NCBI GenBank assembly: GCA_028023455.1 | Contig: JAQFVV010006293.1 | Span: 1,375,844 to 1,439,843, forward strand | From: Epiperipatus broadwayi | Lineage: Eukaryota; Onychophora; Udeonychophora; Euonychophora; Peripatidae | Direction: 5' to 3' | Length of the DNA: 64,000 bases | Translations under genes and position numbers: made by a program | Shown: in pieces, positions 13,898 to 26,438 of the stretch | How positions within the stretch are numbered: the stretch's first letter is position 1 | Layout: each line of letters starts with the position of its first letter | Notes under the pieces: generated by a model | The model's input: the letters and a program-made list of their open reading frames with translations, nothing else | Told to the model about the DNA's origin: nothing | The model's database searches: none

Positions 13898-14095
13898 CCA
13901 ACTATTGCCTTTGACACGATGACTCAGTTGGTTAGAGCATAAGAATTTAAAGGTTCAGTTTCCATTTTAATACTGTCACTGGTTATGCCAACAACTCATG
14001 AAGAAGAGGAGAATAATACATTTTGAAATGTGCATATACCAATTTGTGGGCTATTACTAATAATTGAATATAATTGGAATGCAAAAAAACATAAA
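13898..14095 (+). repeat. tRNA-derived SINE, plus orientation
   Basis: Same family as 13490-13660 and 53758-54040. It has a 'gactcagttggttagagca' A-box region near 13920-13939 and a weak B box 'ggttcagtttcc' near 13951. A 'catgaagaagagg' segment follows, then a tail ending 'ttactaataattg'. The B box is degraded, so this copy is probably not transcribed. Confidence 0.6.
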
Positions 14096-14509
14096 TATTT
14101 CATTTTATGGCAAAGTGAGGTGTGCATGTTTCATCACAACAGCACATAAAGCCTGAGTGTGAAACAATTTTTAATTAAATAATTCAGCATGACCCAGCTT
14201 ATCCATCTACCACATTCACTTTATCTCATTCTGTGTGAACTTTTTTTAAATCTCCAATGAAAAAATCTCTCTTTTTTTTTTTTGGACTTAGAAGTGATGA
14301 AGAAAAAAATGACAAATGTGTTAAAAGGCATCACTTTGCAAATTTCCAGATTACTTTGAAAAGTGAAAAACACATTTAGATCAATGCAGACTATACTTTG
14401 AAAGAGATTCAATTTGCTACACCTAAAAATAAATATACACTTTTTTATTCTAAAATTCCTGTTATTTTTGGGTTTCCCCCCATGTTTTAATGGACAAACA
14501 AATTCCATT

Positions 14510-14645
14510 CATTTAGTGGTCAATCTTAAGTAGGGTTTATATTTTGGGTAGGGCTTATATTATGAGCATCCTGAAAAACCATTCTAGGGCTCATTTTCAG
14601 ATTAGATCTTATTTTCAGTGGAACTTTATTTTATTGAGTGTGTGT
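14510..14645. repeat. Possible small DNA-transposon fragment
   Basis: Repeating motifs of the form 'tagggcttatatt' and 'gctcattttcag' resemble short non-autonomous elements built from tandem 'agggctta' units. No second copy lies in the window and no clear terminal inverted repeat was found. The identification is weak. Confidence 0.25.
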
Positions 14646-16550
14646 TCACTCATGCATTTACTGAAACAGTAAGAATAAGAAAGAAAAAAACTACCATATT
14701 TTTATTTTTAAAATAAAGTAAATAAAATGTCTGACTTTCGTCACTATTAAATATACTCTGGGTGATATCCTTTTTTTCCCCAATATCTTTTTTTTCTTTT
14801 ATAGAAACATAATAGATTGCTCCCTTTATCAAGAAATTATGATATTTTTAATAATTTTACGGTTTTTAAATTTGTATACATGTTTAACCATTTTTAATTT
14901 TTTTTTAGCATTTCTCATAAAAAAATATTTTATTGGATGAAATACTGCACATCAAATTCAAAAAGGCTAATAAATGAATGAAATGTATGTACTTTCAACA
15001 CAAACTGAAGATATTTTATCAATGTATATAATTGTGTAGATCGTTCTGAGACTGAAAAGCAGCTATTGGCACACATGGCACTCATAGAAGACAAAACTGC
15101 TACTGAATATCATAATTATGTTTGTGAATATTAATGGGTTATTAAAATTCATTTATTTACATTTTTGTTTATATTTTTCTTTGGACAGAGTGGGGATTGA
15201 AGTCTTTTTCAATTGGAGAAAATTTATATCAAACAGTTTACTGTGATTAATATGTAAAAGTTGTTTATTTCAATAAATAAAGCAGTTCTATTATTATTTT
15301 AAAAGAATTATTATTAATTGAATTTTCACTGCTTAGCCAAACTGTGTTAATATTTTGTTTTCCTTAATATAGATTATTTTATATTTAGTCCTGCATTACA
15401 AGAAAATAAAGCTTTATTTATTTTTTTGTAACATTTTATATAAATGAATGATATATGCCAGGTATATGCCGGTATACCGTTTGCATGTAATTTACCTCTT
15501 AGATGCAGAACTTATACCCATAAATCTGTTATCACATTTTTTTTGATATTGTTTACATTTCTGTTGAAGTTAATTTCTAAGTTATAATTCTAAATTAAGA
15601 ATTTATTGGATTTTATTTTAAAAAAAAAAAAAGAATTAATTTAGGGATGAAAAGTTTTAATATATGTAAGTAAATTCTGATTTGTATAAATAATTTTTGG
15701 CATATATAAAGTTCAAAATAATAAATTAGAAAAATCAGAATTATAAACCAACACAGTCTTCAGTTTTTAGGTGTTTTGTGCTTTGAAAACATCTCTTATG
15801 ATGACTTATTGTAGTAATTATTTTCATTTGTTAATTTTTTTTTTATTCTTGAATTTGACTTAAACTTATATTTATTTTTTTACATTACGTCATCAAATAA
15901 TAGATTAGAATTTCACTGATCGATTAATTGATTTAACTGATGGATTAAATAAATTTAATATACTTTGCAATATAAAGAACATTATTCATAGTAAGCTCAG
16001 CCTCCCAAAATTTAGCAATTAAAATAGCATGTATGGTTTGCCAAGTTAGTGATTAACACATACATTTTTTAATAATAATAAAATTTGCAATAAATGCTGT
16101 TTAACAAGAAACAATTCATACTGATGTAACATACTATTTAATTTTTTTACCCTAAATTTAATCATTAAAATTGAAGTTTATTTAGTATTTAAAATTTTTT
16201 TCCGATAATAATACACCTTGACTTTTTATTAATGAATATTTTACGAAAGAGTAAGATAAAAAGGTTAAAAAAGCTATTGTTTTAACAATTAAAATCCTTT
16301 AATAAAAAAAAAAAGATACTTATAGCTATAATTATTTTAGCGTTTTCTGTTTTTTTTTTTACAATTTTTTTTTCTATGTCCAAATTGAGAAATGATTCGC
16401 AAAATTATAATTTCCTTCAGGTCAGTATTGCTTTCATCTTCTCCTTTCTTTTAAAATGTATTCAGATACTCCTAGAAAATATTTTCAATTGATTAATTTA
16501 CTAAGTAATAAATAATATTTAAATATAAATGTAATTAGATGTAATTAGGG
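14646..16550. other. No recognisable feature
   Basis: AT-rich sequence with poly-A and poly-T runs. No open frame, repeat partner or motif was recognised. Confidence 0.5.
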
Positions 16551-16552
16551 GG

Positions 16553-16725
16553 CATTTGAACCCAGACTTTCAAGCTCCCTTCTACTCAGTTATATAACCG
16601 ACACATGAGACCAAATACATGCGAATATACAACCGACACACGCGACCATGTACATGCGAAAAGATATTCGCATGTATGTGGTCGCGTGTCTGTTATATAA
16701 GATGGAGTGGAAGGGAGCCTCAACG
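16553..16725 (-). repeat. Hairpin repeat with tRNA-like B box
   Basis: Near 16637-16705 the sequence folds on itself: 'gacacacgcgaccatgtac' pairs with 'gtatgtggtcgcgtgtctg' around a short loop, giving an unusually GC-rich stem for this window. On the minus strand 'tctgggttcaaatgcccc' (16553-16572) resembles a polymerase III B box. A partial copy lies at 19165-19268. It may be a SINE-like element or the hairpin of a small MITE. Confidence 0.5.
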
Positions 16726-17329
16726 TGATAAATAGTCAATTAATTTAGTCTCACTGTTCAAAGGTATATTAATTAAAAGTTCATTGTTTTCTCTACTATT
16801 GGGATTTGTAAATTATTAATAAGTTACATTTAACATCTTTTAAAACTAATGGACATTAAATGCTTTGAGAACTTTTTTTCCTGCGGCTTCAAAGTAAAAA
16901 AAAAAATTAACTGTTAAAAAAATATTTTTTTTAATAGTTATTTTCAAAGACTCTGATTTCGGGAATTCATGTTTTTTATTTTATTTTAGCAAAATAGGCA
17001 ACCGCGCATTTTAACTCGAGAAATAAGAAATACAATGAATATAAAGTTGTAGATGATCCTTACATTGTCTATACAAACAAGTCTTTTATATTTGATGCTA
17101 GTTTTTTCCTGTCGTTTTAATATCTGCAACAAACTTGATTACATTTCTTTTTTATTATATTCTCTGCCATATCTATGCAAAGAAAGTTCTAATAATATAA
17201 ATAGGTCTGCCTCTCCTGTGAAAACCATGTTTAAACTGACTTTAATATATACATTTTTAAGAAATTTGTTACTCTTCATCTGCTTGATATTATTAATCAA
17301 AAGGTGATATACAATTTCAATTGGGGGTT

Positions 17330-18160
17330 CATTATCATTACATCCAGCAAACTGAAGAACATACCAATTAGTCTCTTATCTTTCAAAAACAACTTTTATT
17401 CGTACCTCAGAGACAAGCGCCAAGAGGTGTAAGTTTACACATACAAAGTGGTAATCATGTTATTTGTTAATACAAATCTTGTGATTCCCACTGCACAGTG
17501 GCCACCTTTATCCACCTACCCATTGGGACCTCCATGGATACAATTCGTTACATATTATGTTCAAACGTACAAATTTAAACTATGTTGATTGATGTATAAT
17601 GATTCTTATGAGTCAAGATGTGCAGTGACTATTTTGTTTGCCTGTCTGTCTCGACCATCACAAATATAATTCAATATATATTAATTAATTAGCATACTTA
17701 GATTATCCAACATAAAATTTCCATTTCAAATGGTTACTGAATCAAAGTCATATGAAGATTTTGTTTCTGGTCAATTGCAGTCCACTAGGAGTGGACCATG
17801 TCATGTTTTATTTACTCCCAGTTTTAGTTCTGGAGTTCAATATGGAACCCCATAAAGGGGAGTTATGATCATCTCTTGATTCAGGTATTCCTAGCCTTTT
17901 CTCAATCTGGTCCAACTTGTTTTGTTCTTCAATTTCTTTGTTTTTTGTCTACTCAGTTTTTACCTTATAATTCAGTGGACATTTTTCAATTGTTCTGAAT
18001 CATCCTGACATTTCTGTTTGTTCATTTTGGTTTTAAGGTGAGCTTAGGCAAAGTTTTTTCCCAGTTTGAGCTGGTTCCAAGTGTGTTCAGTGAGCCACGG
18101 CTGGCAAGTTTTCTTATCATTGTCCTTGGCTTTATATAGTCTCTTATGATCTTGACATTA
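17330..18160. other. Unassigned higher-GC block
   Basis: Composition is noticeably richer in GC than the flanks (17400-17530, 17760-17900, 18060-18140). On the minus strand short frames near 18080-18160 faintly resemble the linker of LINE polyproteins, but stops interrupt them and no catalytic motif is present. It may be a decayed retroelement. I do not assign it. Confidence 0.25.
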
Positions 18161-18540
18161 TATTTTTGGAATATTATAGAGCAATCCTTAAAAGGAATTT
18201 TCCACTATCTTTATATGGCATTGGTAAAATGTTTATTTCATTTCCATACAATAAATTGAGCAGAATAACTCACATTATATCACCTAATTTAATTAAAGTA
18301 ATTATATCATTATATAATAAAATTCCCTGTAATGCTCACCATGATTTATGATTGGATCAGTAAGCCATCATTCTAAATACTTGGTATTTAATTACCTTTG
18401 TTCCTTAATATGGTTCAGTGTATTTTTTTCAAAGTAGTTATCTAGGCAAACAGTTACAATATATATATATATTTTCTCATTTTTTAAAATTATCTATTAT
18501 TAGGTCGCATGCCAAGTTTGTAATTTATTAAAGTGTAGTG

Positions 18541-18745
18541 TGTTATAATTTTTTTTTAAAAAAAATAGTAATAAATCATTAATAATTAGCTTTGATGGAA
18601 ATATTGTATTTAAAAAATCCTACATATTTTATGCTTTCTCAATATTTTCTTCACTATCATTTCAGTTAAAAGATAAATCCTACATATCAATCCAAGAGCA
18701 GTGTCTTGTTTTTATTACATAGCAAATCAGACTTTTTGCAAACCT
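18541..18745 (+). repeat. Direct duplicate flanking a fold-back, left copy
   Basis: Matches 20285-20485 by eye. Shared pieces include 'tttgatggaaatat', 'cctacatattttat', 'aaatcctacatatcaatcc' and 'catagcaaat'. The two copies flank 1.5 kb that contains a family C fragment and a fold-back element. Confidence 0.6.
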
Positions 18746-18904
18746 AGGACTCTAATATATCTATTTAAATACATATAAGAGGGATGGGCAAAATATATTT
18801 AGGTTTAGTATATACATTACACTTGTATTTCAATATTATATATTCAGCCTGTATTCTGTCCATTCCTCTTATGTGTATTTAAATGAATATATTAGAATTT
18901 TACA

Positions 18905-19165
18905 TATGGGAGGGGGAGTCAGATTAACTTAAGATCAACATGGATATGACTATAATATTGGCATCATCAAGGTCTTTGAGCATCTATCATTAGATTTTCA
19001 GTGATATGTATGGCTGTAGAGTTGGAGAGTAGAAAGGATTGAAACCTGTCCATTTTTGCTATCTTAATATAACACGAGCACTGATTATATATATGTGTGG
19101 GAGATAATGATTTGGACCAACTGATGAGTGTTGTTTCAGCATGAAATACATATATTGGAGATCAT
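18905..19165 (-). repeat. Family C repeat fragment
   Basis: Reverse-orientation match to the tandem units at 32630-33425. Shared pieces are 'gaaacctgtccat', 'gatttggaccaactgatga' and 'gagcatctatca', diverged. Confidence 0.5.
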
Positions 19166-19268
19166 TTATCTTTTTTATATGTATGTGGTCATGTGTATTG
19201 GTTATAATGAATAGAATGAATGGAGCTTGAAAGTCTGGGTTCAAATGCCCTTTAATTACATCTAGCTT
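19165..19268 (+). repeat. Partial copy of the 16.6 kb hairpin repeat
   Basis: 'gtatgtggtcatgtgtattgg' (minus one base of the stem) and 'gagcttgaaagtctgggtt' match 16553-16725 in inverted orientation. The hairpin's other arm is missing here. Confidence 0.5.
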
Positions 19269-19329
19269 AAGTATATACATTATACTTGTATTTCAATATT
19301 AATTTATTAAAGGGTGATATAAAATTATT

Positions 19330-20285
19330 ATTATAAGGTGATGATAATTTTGTAATTATTAAAGAGAAAGTCAATCTCCAATGATGCTCTATTTCTTAAA
19401 TATAAATCTCCACCCAATCACCCGCCAGTAAGTGTTTTCAAAACTTAAGTGAATCACTTAAATTTAGACTATATTTGTATATACACCACTCTTACTAACT
19501 GTGCTTATATCAGGGCTTGAGTCTATTGTGTGCCTGATGTTATAATCAAATATTGAATTGTACAAATTTAGTTAGCATATCACAGGAGAAAGACAGAGTC
19601 TCATTTTTTTTATATGACTTATAAATGTAAATCCATTATTATAAAGTGCTGAAAATTTTATAATTATTAAAGAGGAAGTCAACTGACAATAATGCGCCAT
19701 TTCTTGAATATTATAAATCTCTGCGCACTCACTCACCAGTAAGCGTTTTAAAAACTTAAGTAAATCACTTAAAGTTTAGAGCATGTTTGTATATACACCA
19801 ACTCTTACTGACCAAACTTATATCAGGGCTTGAATCTATTATATGCCTGATATTATAATCAAATATTGAATTATACAAATTTAGTTAACTCTTACTGGCA
19901 GATGAGTGCATGGAGATTTATAATATTCAAAAAATAGCGCATTATTAGAGGTTGACTTTCTTTTTAATAATTACAAAATTTTTAGTGCTTTATAATAATA
20001 GATTTACATTTATAAGTCATATAAGTCTTACTGTAGGTGGTTAAAAATGAGACTATCTTTCTCTTGTGATAGGTTAACTAAATTTATACAGTTCAATATT
20101 TGATTGGTCTTGATAAAAGCATAGTCAGTAAGAGTTGGTTTATATATAAATATGCTCTAAACATAAGTGATTCACTTAAGTTTTTAAAATTCTTACATGC
20201 TGGTGAGTGCGGGGAGATTTATAATAGTCAAGAAATAGTGCATTATCAGAGGTTGACTTCCTCTTTAATAATTATAAAATGTGTT
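19330..20285. mobile_element. Fold-back element with duplicated arm (second family)
   Basis: A ~300 bp unit occurs in direct orientation at about 19330-19600 and 19635-19890, then inverted at 19890-20285. Landmarks are 'aattattaaagaggaagtc', 'atcagggcttga', 'aacttaagt.aatcactta' and 'ttatcagaggttgacttcc'. The architecture (direct duplication plus inverted copy) mirrors the unrelated element at 4382-5500. It is non-coding; the short frame at 20100-20294 is a by-product of the arm. Confidence 0.65.
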
Positions 20286-20485
20286 ATGTTATAATTTATT
20301 TATTTTTAATTGGTAAAATCATTACTAATTAGTTTTGATGGAAATATAGTATTTAAAAAACCCTACATATTTTATTTTGAATCAAAATATTTTTATTGCT
20401 ATTATTTGTTTTCAGTTAAAATATAAATCCTACATATCAATCCAAGAATAATGTATTGTTATTACTCCATAGCAAATTAGATAAT
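20285..20485 (+). repeat. Direct duplicate flanking a fold-back, right copy
   Basis: Second copy of 18541-18745, beginning immediately at the right edge of the fold-back. Confidence 0.6.
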
Positions 20486-20489
20486 CTTT

Positions 20490-23400
20490 TGCAAATCTTT
20501 TTTTATTACTCTACTTCTCAAAAACTCACAGCTATTTTTTTTCATAAAATTATTAGTAAACTATTGCCTTCTCCATTGAAGTTATTTCTTTTTAATTTTT
20601 TTTTCATGTGTTGTACAACCCCTTTCAGCATATCTTCTTAATTTCTTTACTCATGCTTAATCCAATTCATGATTTTTCCAAATATTTATTTTATTTAAAT
20701 CTTTTCTAATACTTTTGCATTGCTCGTCTTTTCAAATCTTCAAATTTATATTTTAAAAATCTTAAATCTTATAATTTTTCTAATTGTCCATCTAACAAAT
20801 TTTCTTTCTTAGATCTCATTTCAATAACCACTCATCTTAAAGCTTATTTACCGTTATAGTTTCTATTTTAATTATTTTAGTGTTTAACTGCTGATATAAG
20901 TTGCAACTTATGTCTTCAGTTTAATAACTTCCTACATGATCCATAACTTTCTGTCATAAGGTTAACTTTTTTCTCTCTCATTCTTTTTATTCCTTCAGTT
21001 TTATATGCCTTTATTTTTCTGCCAAATTTTTTACAAGTAAGCTTTGTTATTGTTATACAATATTTGTTAAGCACAAGTATTATCATAATATTTATTAATA
21101 GATCTGATAAAGTGAACTACCAGTGCTTATTCCAATCGTAACAAATATTTGTTAGGCATCCATTTTGGTATATATATGCATATGTGTGTGTGTGTGCGTG
21201 CGTGGAAGTCTAACAAAAAATATATTAAAATAATTATTTTCATATTTCTCTATTAACAATATGTCAGAATACATACGTATATATTATTTAAAAAAAATAA
21301 AAAACATTTTTAAAAAAAATAAAAACAAATGTTTTTAATCTTGTTAATATTGACATATTAATAATAAACATTTCTGAGGGGAAAAAAGCTTAGTAAAATA
21401 TTTAGTATTGTTGTTGCAATGCTACATTTAATTTTTTCATCTATTTGAATATATGTATCATCCCAGATAGAAATCTATAAAAAAATTTTACCTTCCCTCA
21501 TTCAACAGATTTTTGTGGAGGATATATATATACAGTATTAGTATTTTTTGAATGTCTTATTACAATATCTGCGCGTATAACGTCAATTGATTAGAGTCCT
21601 GCCATCAGCAAAATATTTCAAACTGTTCTGGAGAAAACAGTCATAAACTATCTTAAATACTATGTTGAAAAGTTAGTGAATATACAAAATATCATTCATA
21701 TGAACACCAAGTATCAGTGTTGTCTTGACATTTCTAATAATAATAGTGATGAGATATATTCTATTAATAATATGTATGTATTTGTGCTACGTCTAAAATG
21801 TTTTAATCATATTTTTATTTTTACAGAATTGACAATCTGTTTGTCTATAATAAAAAGAAATGCATTAAAATAAGCACATTTAATATTAGATCCGTGTGTA
21901 TGTGGTAGGTGTTTTTATTGAGAACGAGTCTCAAAAAAAAAAAAACAAGAACAAAAAACAATTCTTTCATTTAAAAGAATAATAAATACTCTGATGTAAT
22001 CACAGTGAAAAAACAGTGGTTAATATAAGAAATACCGCTAGAGATGTTTAAACTTTTTATAATTTCCTGAGCAATTAACCATACAATTATTATTAATAAA
22101 AGGAAAAGAGAGAGAAAAAAAATTAACTTGAAGAAAGTAGATGATTTATTAACATATTTTGAAAGAATTTTTATAAAGGAATATATCGATTGCTAAAAAA
22201 AGAATTCCTTGTACGAGTGGTACAGATAAAACCTTGAATAGCATTTGAAAGTTTAATAAGTATTAAGTTGTGCAATATAGAGATGCTGAGAAAAGAGGAT
22301 TTATAGAAGGCAGTGCTTGAATAATGATGAAACTAAGAATAAGGAGAGGTAGGAAATGAATGATTGATTAGTTAAATTATTCCTATTTTGGATAATATAA
22401 TAAATATGCTACACCTTAGGTATAAGAACAGAACTCAATGAAAGGTTGAATTTGGAGTTAAATTCAGGCATAAAAATTATATATGTACAATAATTTTGTA
22501 TAAGTAAATTTTAAAAAAAAATAAAAAAATTGACTGTCACTTTTTGATATTTGACATAGCATCACTAGATTCTCTTCCCGTACTGTGCTGTTGGCTAGAC
22601 TGAAATAATATGTAAAATTATATAAAAGTGCTTAAATTCAGATTAAATTTTTTAAGGATAATATGCATATAATTTTAAAAAAATTAAAATAAATTTATCA
22701 AATATATAAATTTTTTTTTTTTTAAAAAATTGATGTTCAGATATTAAAACCCTATAAGAAAAAATAATTAATTTTACTGTTTTAATGCAGAATGATTCAA
22801 ATTCTTTTTATATTTAAATAAATTTAAGCTTTGATATAGGTTGATTTTAAAATGCCATTATTGTGCAGAGAAGTATTTATTGAATAAATCATTTCCCACA
22901 AAATCTGTATTTAGTATGATGTAACTTCTAATGAGGTATAAGGATTTTGTGATGTAGTGTTAGCAATTCATCTGCATTGTCACAATTTGGGATCTAAATT
23001 GAATTGAATAAAACTAGAATTTTTTTTTCAGGTTTCAATCCGATATAGAATTTTTATTTCAGATAGATAGTCCATAGCTAATCCAATTAATCACCCAGTA
23101 TTGGTTTCTAAATAATATTTTAATTGTTCTGAGAAAAAGGCCGAAGTATAGAAAAAGTCTGTCACTAGCCTATAATTTACAACCTTGGTAATGGAATACC
23201 TATGGAACTTTTTTGCTCAGGAGCAAGCTAATTAAGATTGTTCTATGTTTAACTCTTTCAGTGAAACTGCACATATTTTTAATTTGTTTTATTAAATTTT
23301 AAACTGTATTTATATGAAACTAATTATAGTAACTACAACAAACATAATTATATGAATACACATAAAACATCAATTAATTTTATAATTGTCTAATTAAAAA

Positions 23401-23540
23401 TGACTGGAAAATTATATAATATATAATTATATAGGTTTTTTTTTCTCCCTCTGTATATTTTTTAATGATTATATTAGTTGTTTAATTGGGAAAAGGAAGG
23501 GAAGAAAAATTATTTTGTATGCTATACTTATAAGTATATG
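20490..23540. other. No recognisable gene; short GT microsatellite
   Basis: AT-rich DNA. A short (GT)n tract lies at about 21182-21204. Small open frames (for example 21676-21873) have no recognisable similarity. Confidence 0.5.
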
Positions 23541-25678
23541 GTGTAATGATCTGGAGAATAGGAAGCTTAACGTGATCTGCACTACAGGGCGCCATCTAGG
23601 CATTTGAATCTAGAAAAATTTATAAAGTAGGCAGATACGTAAGTAAAAAAAAAATTTTTTTTTTTTTTTAAATTTTGATTCCGGTCGTTAGCCCAAGTCA
23701 CTAGCTCAGGGAGTAGCAGAGATTTAATAATATAATATCTTATCTAATTATATTTCAATATTAAAAAATAAATAAAATAAGCCACTGCCAGTAATTAACA
23801 TACAAAAATTTATTTACGCACATATATATATATATAAGATTTAACATTATTTTTACTTTTATTTTAGATTTTTAATTTACATTTTAAATTTTATACTATT
23901 ATTAGTTCGCACAGATTTGTTTAAAAATGTTGAGTATAGATCGGTTACATAGATTCCACGGTCAAAAACATTTCAAAATAAACATAAACGATCAAAATAC
24001 AAAATCATTAATACCGTCAATTGCAGAGGGAAATTTATAAGTAACCCAATAGCATTCACCATAAGATGTTTGCATTAACACCAATAACTTAAAAGACATC
24101 CGAATAAATACATTTTAGATACTCACCGTAAGGTATCAGTATTTACCGAATGTCTATATATATTTTGATCGAATATGAAAACCAAAAACATAATCAACCG
24201 GTAACGAACCCATGCAAGCATCTATACCCAACTTAAATTTAATGCATCTCTATTTAGAGTGTCGAGTATGAATAGACTACATAGATTTGCATTTGAAAAG
24301 AAAATATTCAATCCTTGTTTAACCTTAGGCCAAAGGTTCACAGTCAAATTAAACTTCAATCCATCTGATATATCGATGTGTTCAATGTAATACGAATACG
24401 GCAGCACAATTAGGTTAAGAGAAGAAACTGCTTCTCGTCAGATAGGAATATTACATCTATCTGATGATGAGAGCAATAAAAAAAAACTCCATAGGAAGGA
24501 ACTGCAGTCTCCGTCTTATAATTCCTCCCATAGGCAAAACAAGTGTGTGCGGCGTATAATAGCGATTCTGCCCATAGCGAATCTCATACTACATCTACTA
24601 ATTACACCAATATATGCAATCCATTGACCTAATTCAACTATGAAATGAATAACCTAAGATTACCCTCCCCTAATATAACTTTACAAATCTATATAGCCAT
24701 TCACGCCCGACTTAAGTTTAATATTTATATAACTAGTTTAATGAAAAACAGAAATCATAATAAAACTTAAAAAACAAATAAATAAATAAATGGAAATGAT
24801 TTTACAAAAGAAATACATTAAATAAAATTATAACTAATTAATAAATAACGTTGGTCAGATAGGATTCTATTTCTTAATTATTTTAAATACGGAAAGTTTT
24901 TAATTTAATGTTCATTAATTATAAAGTTCTTACGGTTTAAAACAGTTCATCTTTATCTGTTGCTTGCCATTTGAACATGAATTCCCATGCCATCCTAAAA
25001 AGATTGGTTGAGTTAGCCATTGTTTTTTATTTATTTATCCGGAGGTCTGTTAGTTTAGTTGGTCCTTAATGTAGAAAAAAAACAATGTCATTTCTCTTTT
25101 TTTTTTTAACAAAACTGAAGGGATTGAAGAGTGCGTCTTTTCAATCCCTTCTCCTTCAACTCCACACTAACACATATAGTCACATCGTAATAACTAATTA
25201 ACTCTTTTATTTTCAAACCTTTTCTTTTATAATAATTTTGTGGATTAACTCAACATTACATCATGATGGTGAAAACCTTTTCATTGAGGTCCGATTTCCC
25301 GATGGATTTCTTTCATTTGCTAAAAGTTTCTATTGTTTTCCTATCTGACCGATGCTTATACATTTAAATGCCCAAAGGCTAGTTTACTAATTAAAATAAT
25401 CATTTCCATTTTACAAAAGATTAATTAATTTGTTTTCAAACTTAAACATATATTTTTATCTCTAAATCTTTTTTGAAAATTTAGTTTTAAACTACTCTTT
25501 TTTTAATAAAGTTTTATTTTAATAAATATTTATCTGTGCGAATTTATATATATGCGAGTTTAAGATGATTTTTTAATTTTCAGTTTTTAATTCTTAAAAA
25601 AGAAATTTTTATTGGCGAACTTTTTTTTATTTATGTTTACTAATAAAAAATAATGTAACGAACGTATGTGCCCGTTAC
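23541..25678 (-). mobile_element. Diverged LTR, inverted relative to the 7.8 kb solo LTR
   Basis: On the minus strand this starts TGTAAC at 25678 and ends near 23541 in a mutated GTTACA. It aligns through most of its length with 7759-9960: the 'cgccatctaggcattt' block at 23590, 'gggagtagcagag' at 23709, 'cccgacttaag' at 24707 and the 'ttcccatgcc' region at 24980. Its first 26 bp on the minus strand are the same TGTAAC...GTTACA near-palindrome. It is followed upstream (minus-strand sense) by leader-like sequence, so it is probably a 3' LTR of a deleted element. Confidence 0.6.
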
Positions 25679-26438
25679 ATATCAGTAAACTTGCTTAAAA
25701 AAAAAAAGAACAAAAAAAAATATTTTACTTAGGGTTAGTAATTAAGGTACATGATTAACAAAATTTACAAAACATTCAGTTAGTATAAAGACTATATACA
25801 AAAGAAAATGTTGACTATCATTTTCCTAAGGACCATCCACGTCTACACCTCCTCCCCACAAGAGTTCTATTATTATTTTTTTTTATACATTTTATTTTTA
25901 CACACAGCATGACAAGCAAGTTATTTAAATTATTTATTTAAGAAGGTTGCATTGAACTAAATACGTTTTGAAAGATAATGGATTTATACGTGTATATTTG
26001 CAGCACAATTATAAATACCACCAACTTATTTATGACTGATTAAAATGCTTAAATAGGATTACACTGAAGTAAATTCCCAACGGTACTCATCGTAAGGTAC
26101 CACATTTCGATCATAAACTTACATGGCTGTGCATGCCTATACACGTTAAAGCATAATATATATCAACAAACAAAAAAAAAACATATTTATTGCAACCTTT
26201 TGACTTTTTTTTTAAACAAAAATTAGTTATAAAATTATTTATACTTTCTCGTGTTTAATATATATGCGTAATTTCTTCTGGCAGTGCTTTTATAAGATTT
26301 AAAGTATACGACTTTATGTAACAGATAAAAATATTTCATTTTGAAAAAAGAAATTTACTCAGGGCCCTGGTTTTTATTAATAGATCGGCCCAAGTTGGGT
26401 GGCCAGTTATAACGATCCGGGCACATACGTACGTTACA
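25679..26438 (-). mobile_element. Internal/leader remnant of the deleted LTR element
   Basis: On the minus strand the block opens at 26438 with TGTAAC and reaches GTTATAA at 26407 after only 32 bp, which looks like the two LTR termini joined by an internal deletion. Leader-like AT-rich DNA then runs to the LTR at 25678. No gag or pol frames survive. Confidence 0.4.
26383..26406 (-). other. Primer binding site remnant, tRNA-Lys type
   Basis: Directly after GTTATAA on the minus strand comes CTGGCCACCCAACTTGGG. Retroelements primed by tRNA-Lys(CUU) typically have TGGCGCCCAACGTGGGG at this place, so this matches with a few changes. It supports the reading of 23541-26438 as an LTR retroelement. 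Confidence 0.5.

Larger units (their letters stand above)
13368..14095. repeat. Palindromic LINE-tail/SINE composite, locus 1
   Basis: The order is: an arm matching 53470-53545 (13370-13450); a SINE tail and tRNA-like region in minus orientation (13490-13660); the end of a LINE-like ORF in minus orientation (13665-13795); the same ORF end in plus orientation (13805-13895); and a second tRNA-like SINE in plus orientation (13898-14095). The arm-to-SINE-tail junction near 13450-13470 is the same as that at 54030-54050, read inverted. The two loci therefore share a breakpoint, so the composite itself is a repeat. Confidence 0.6.
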
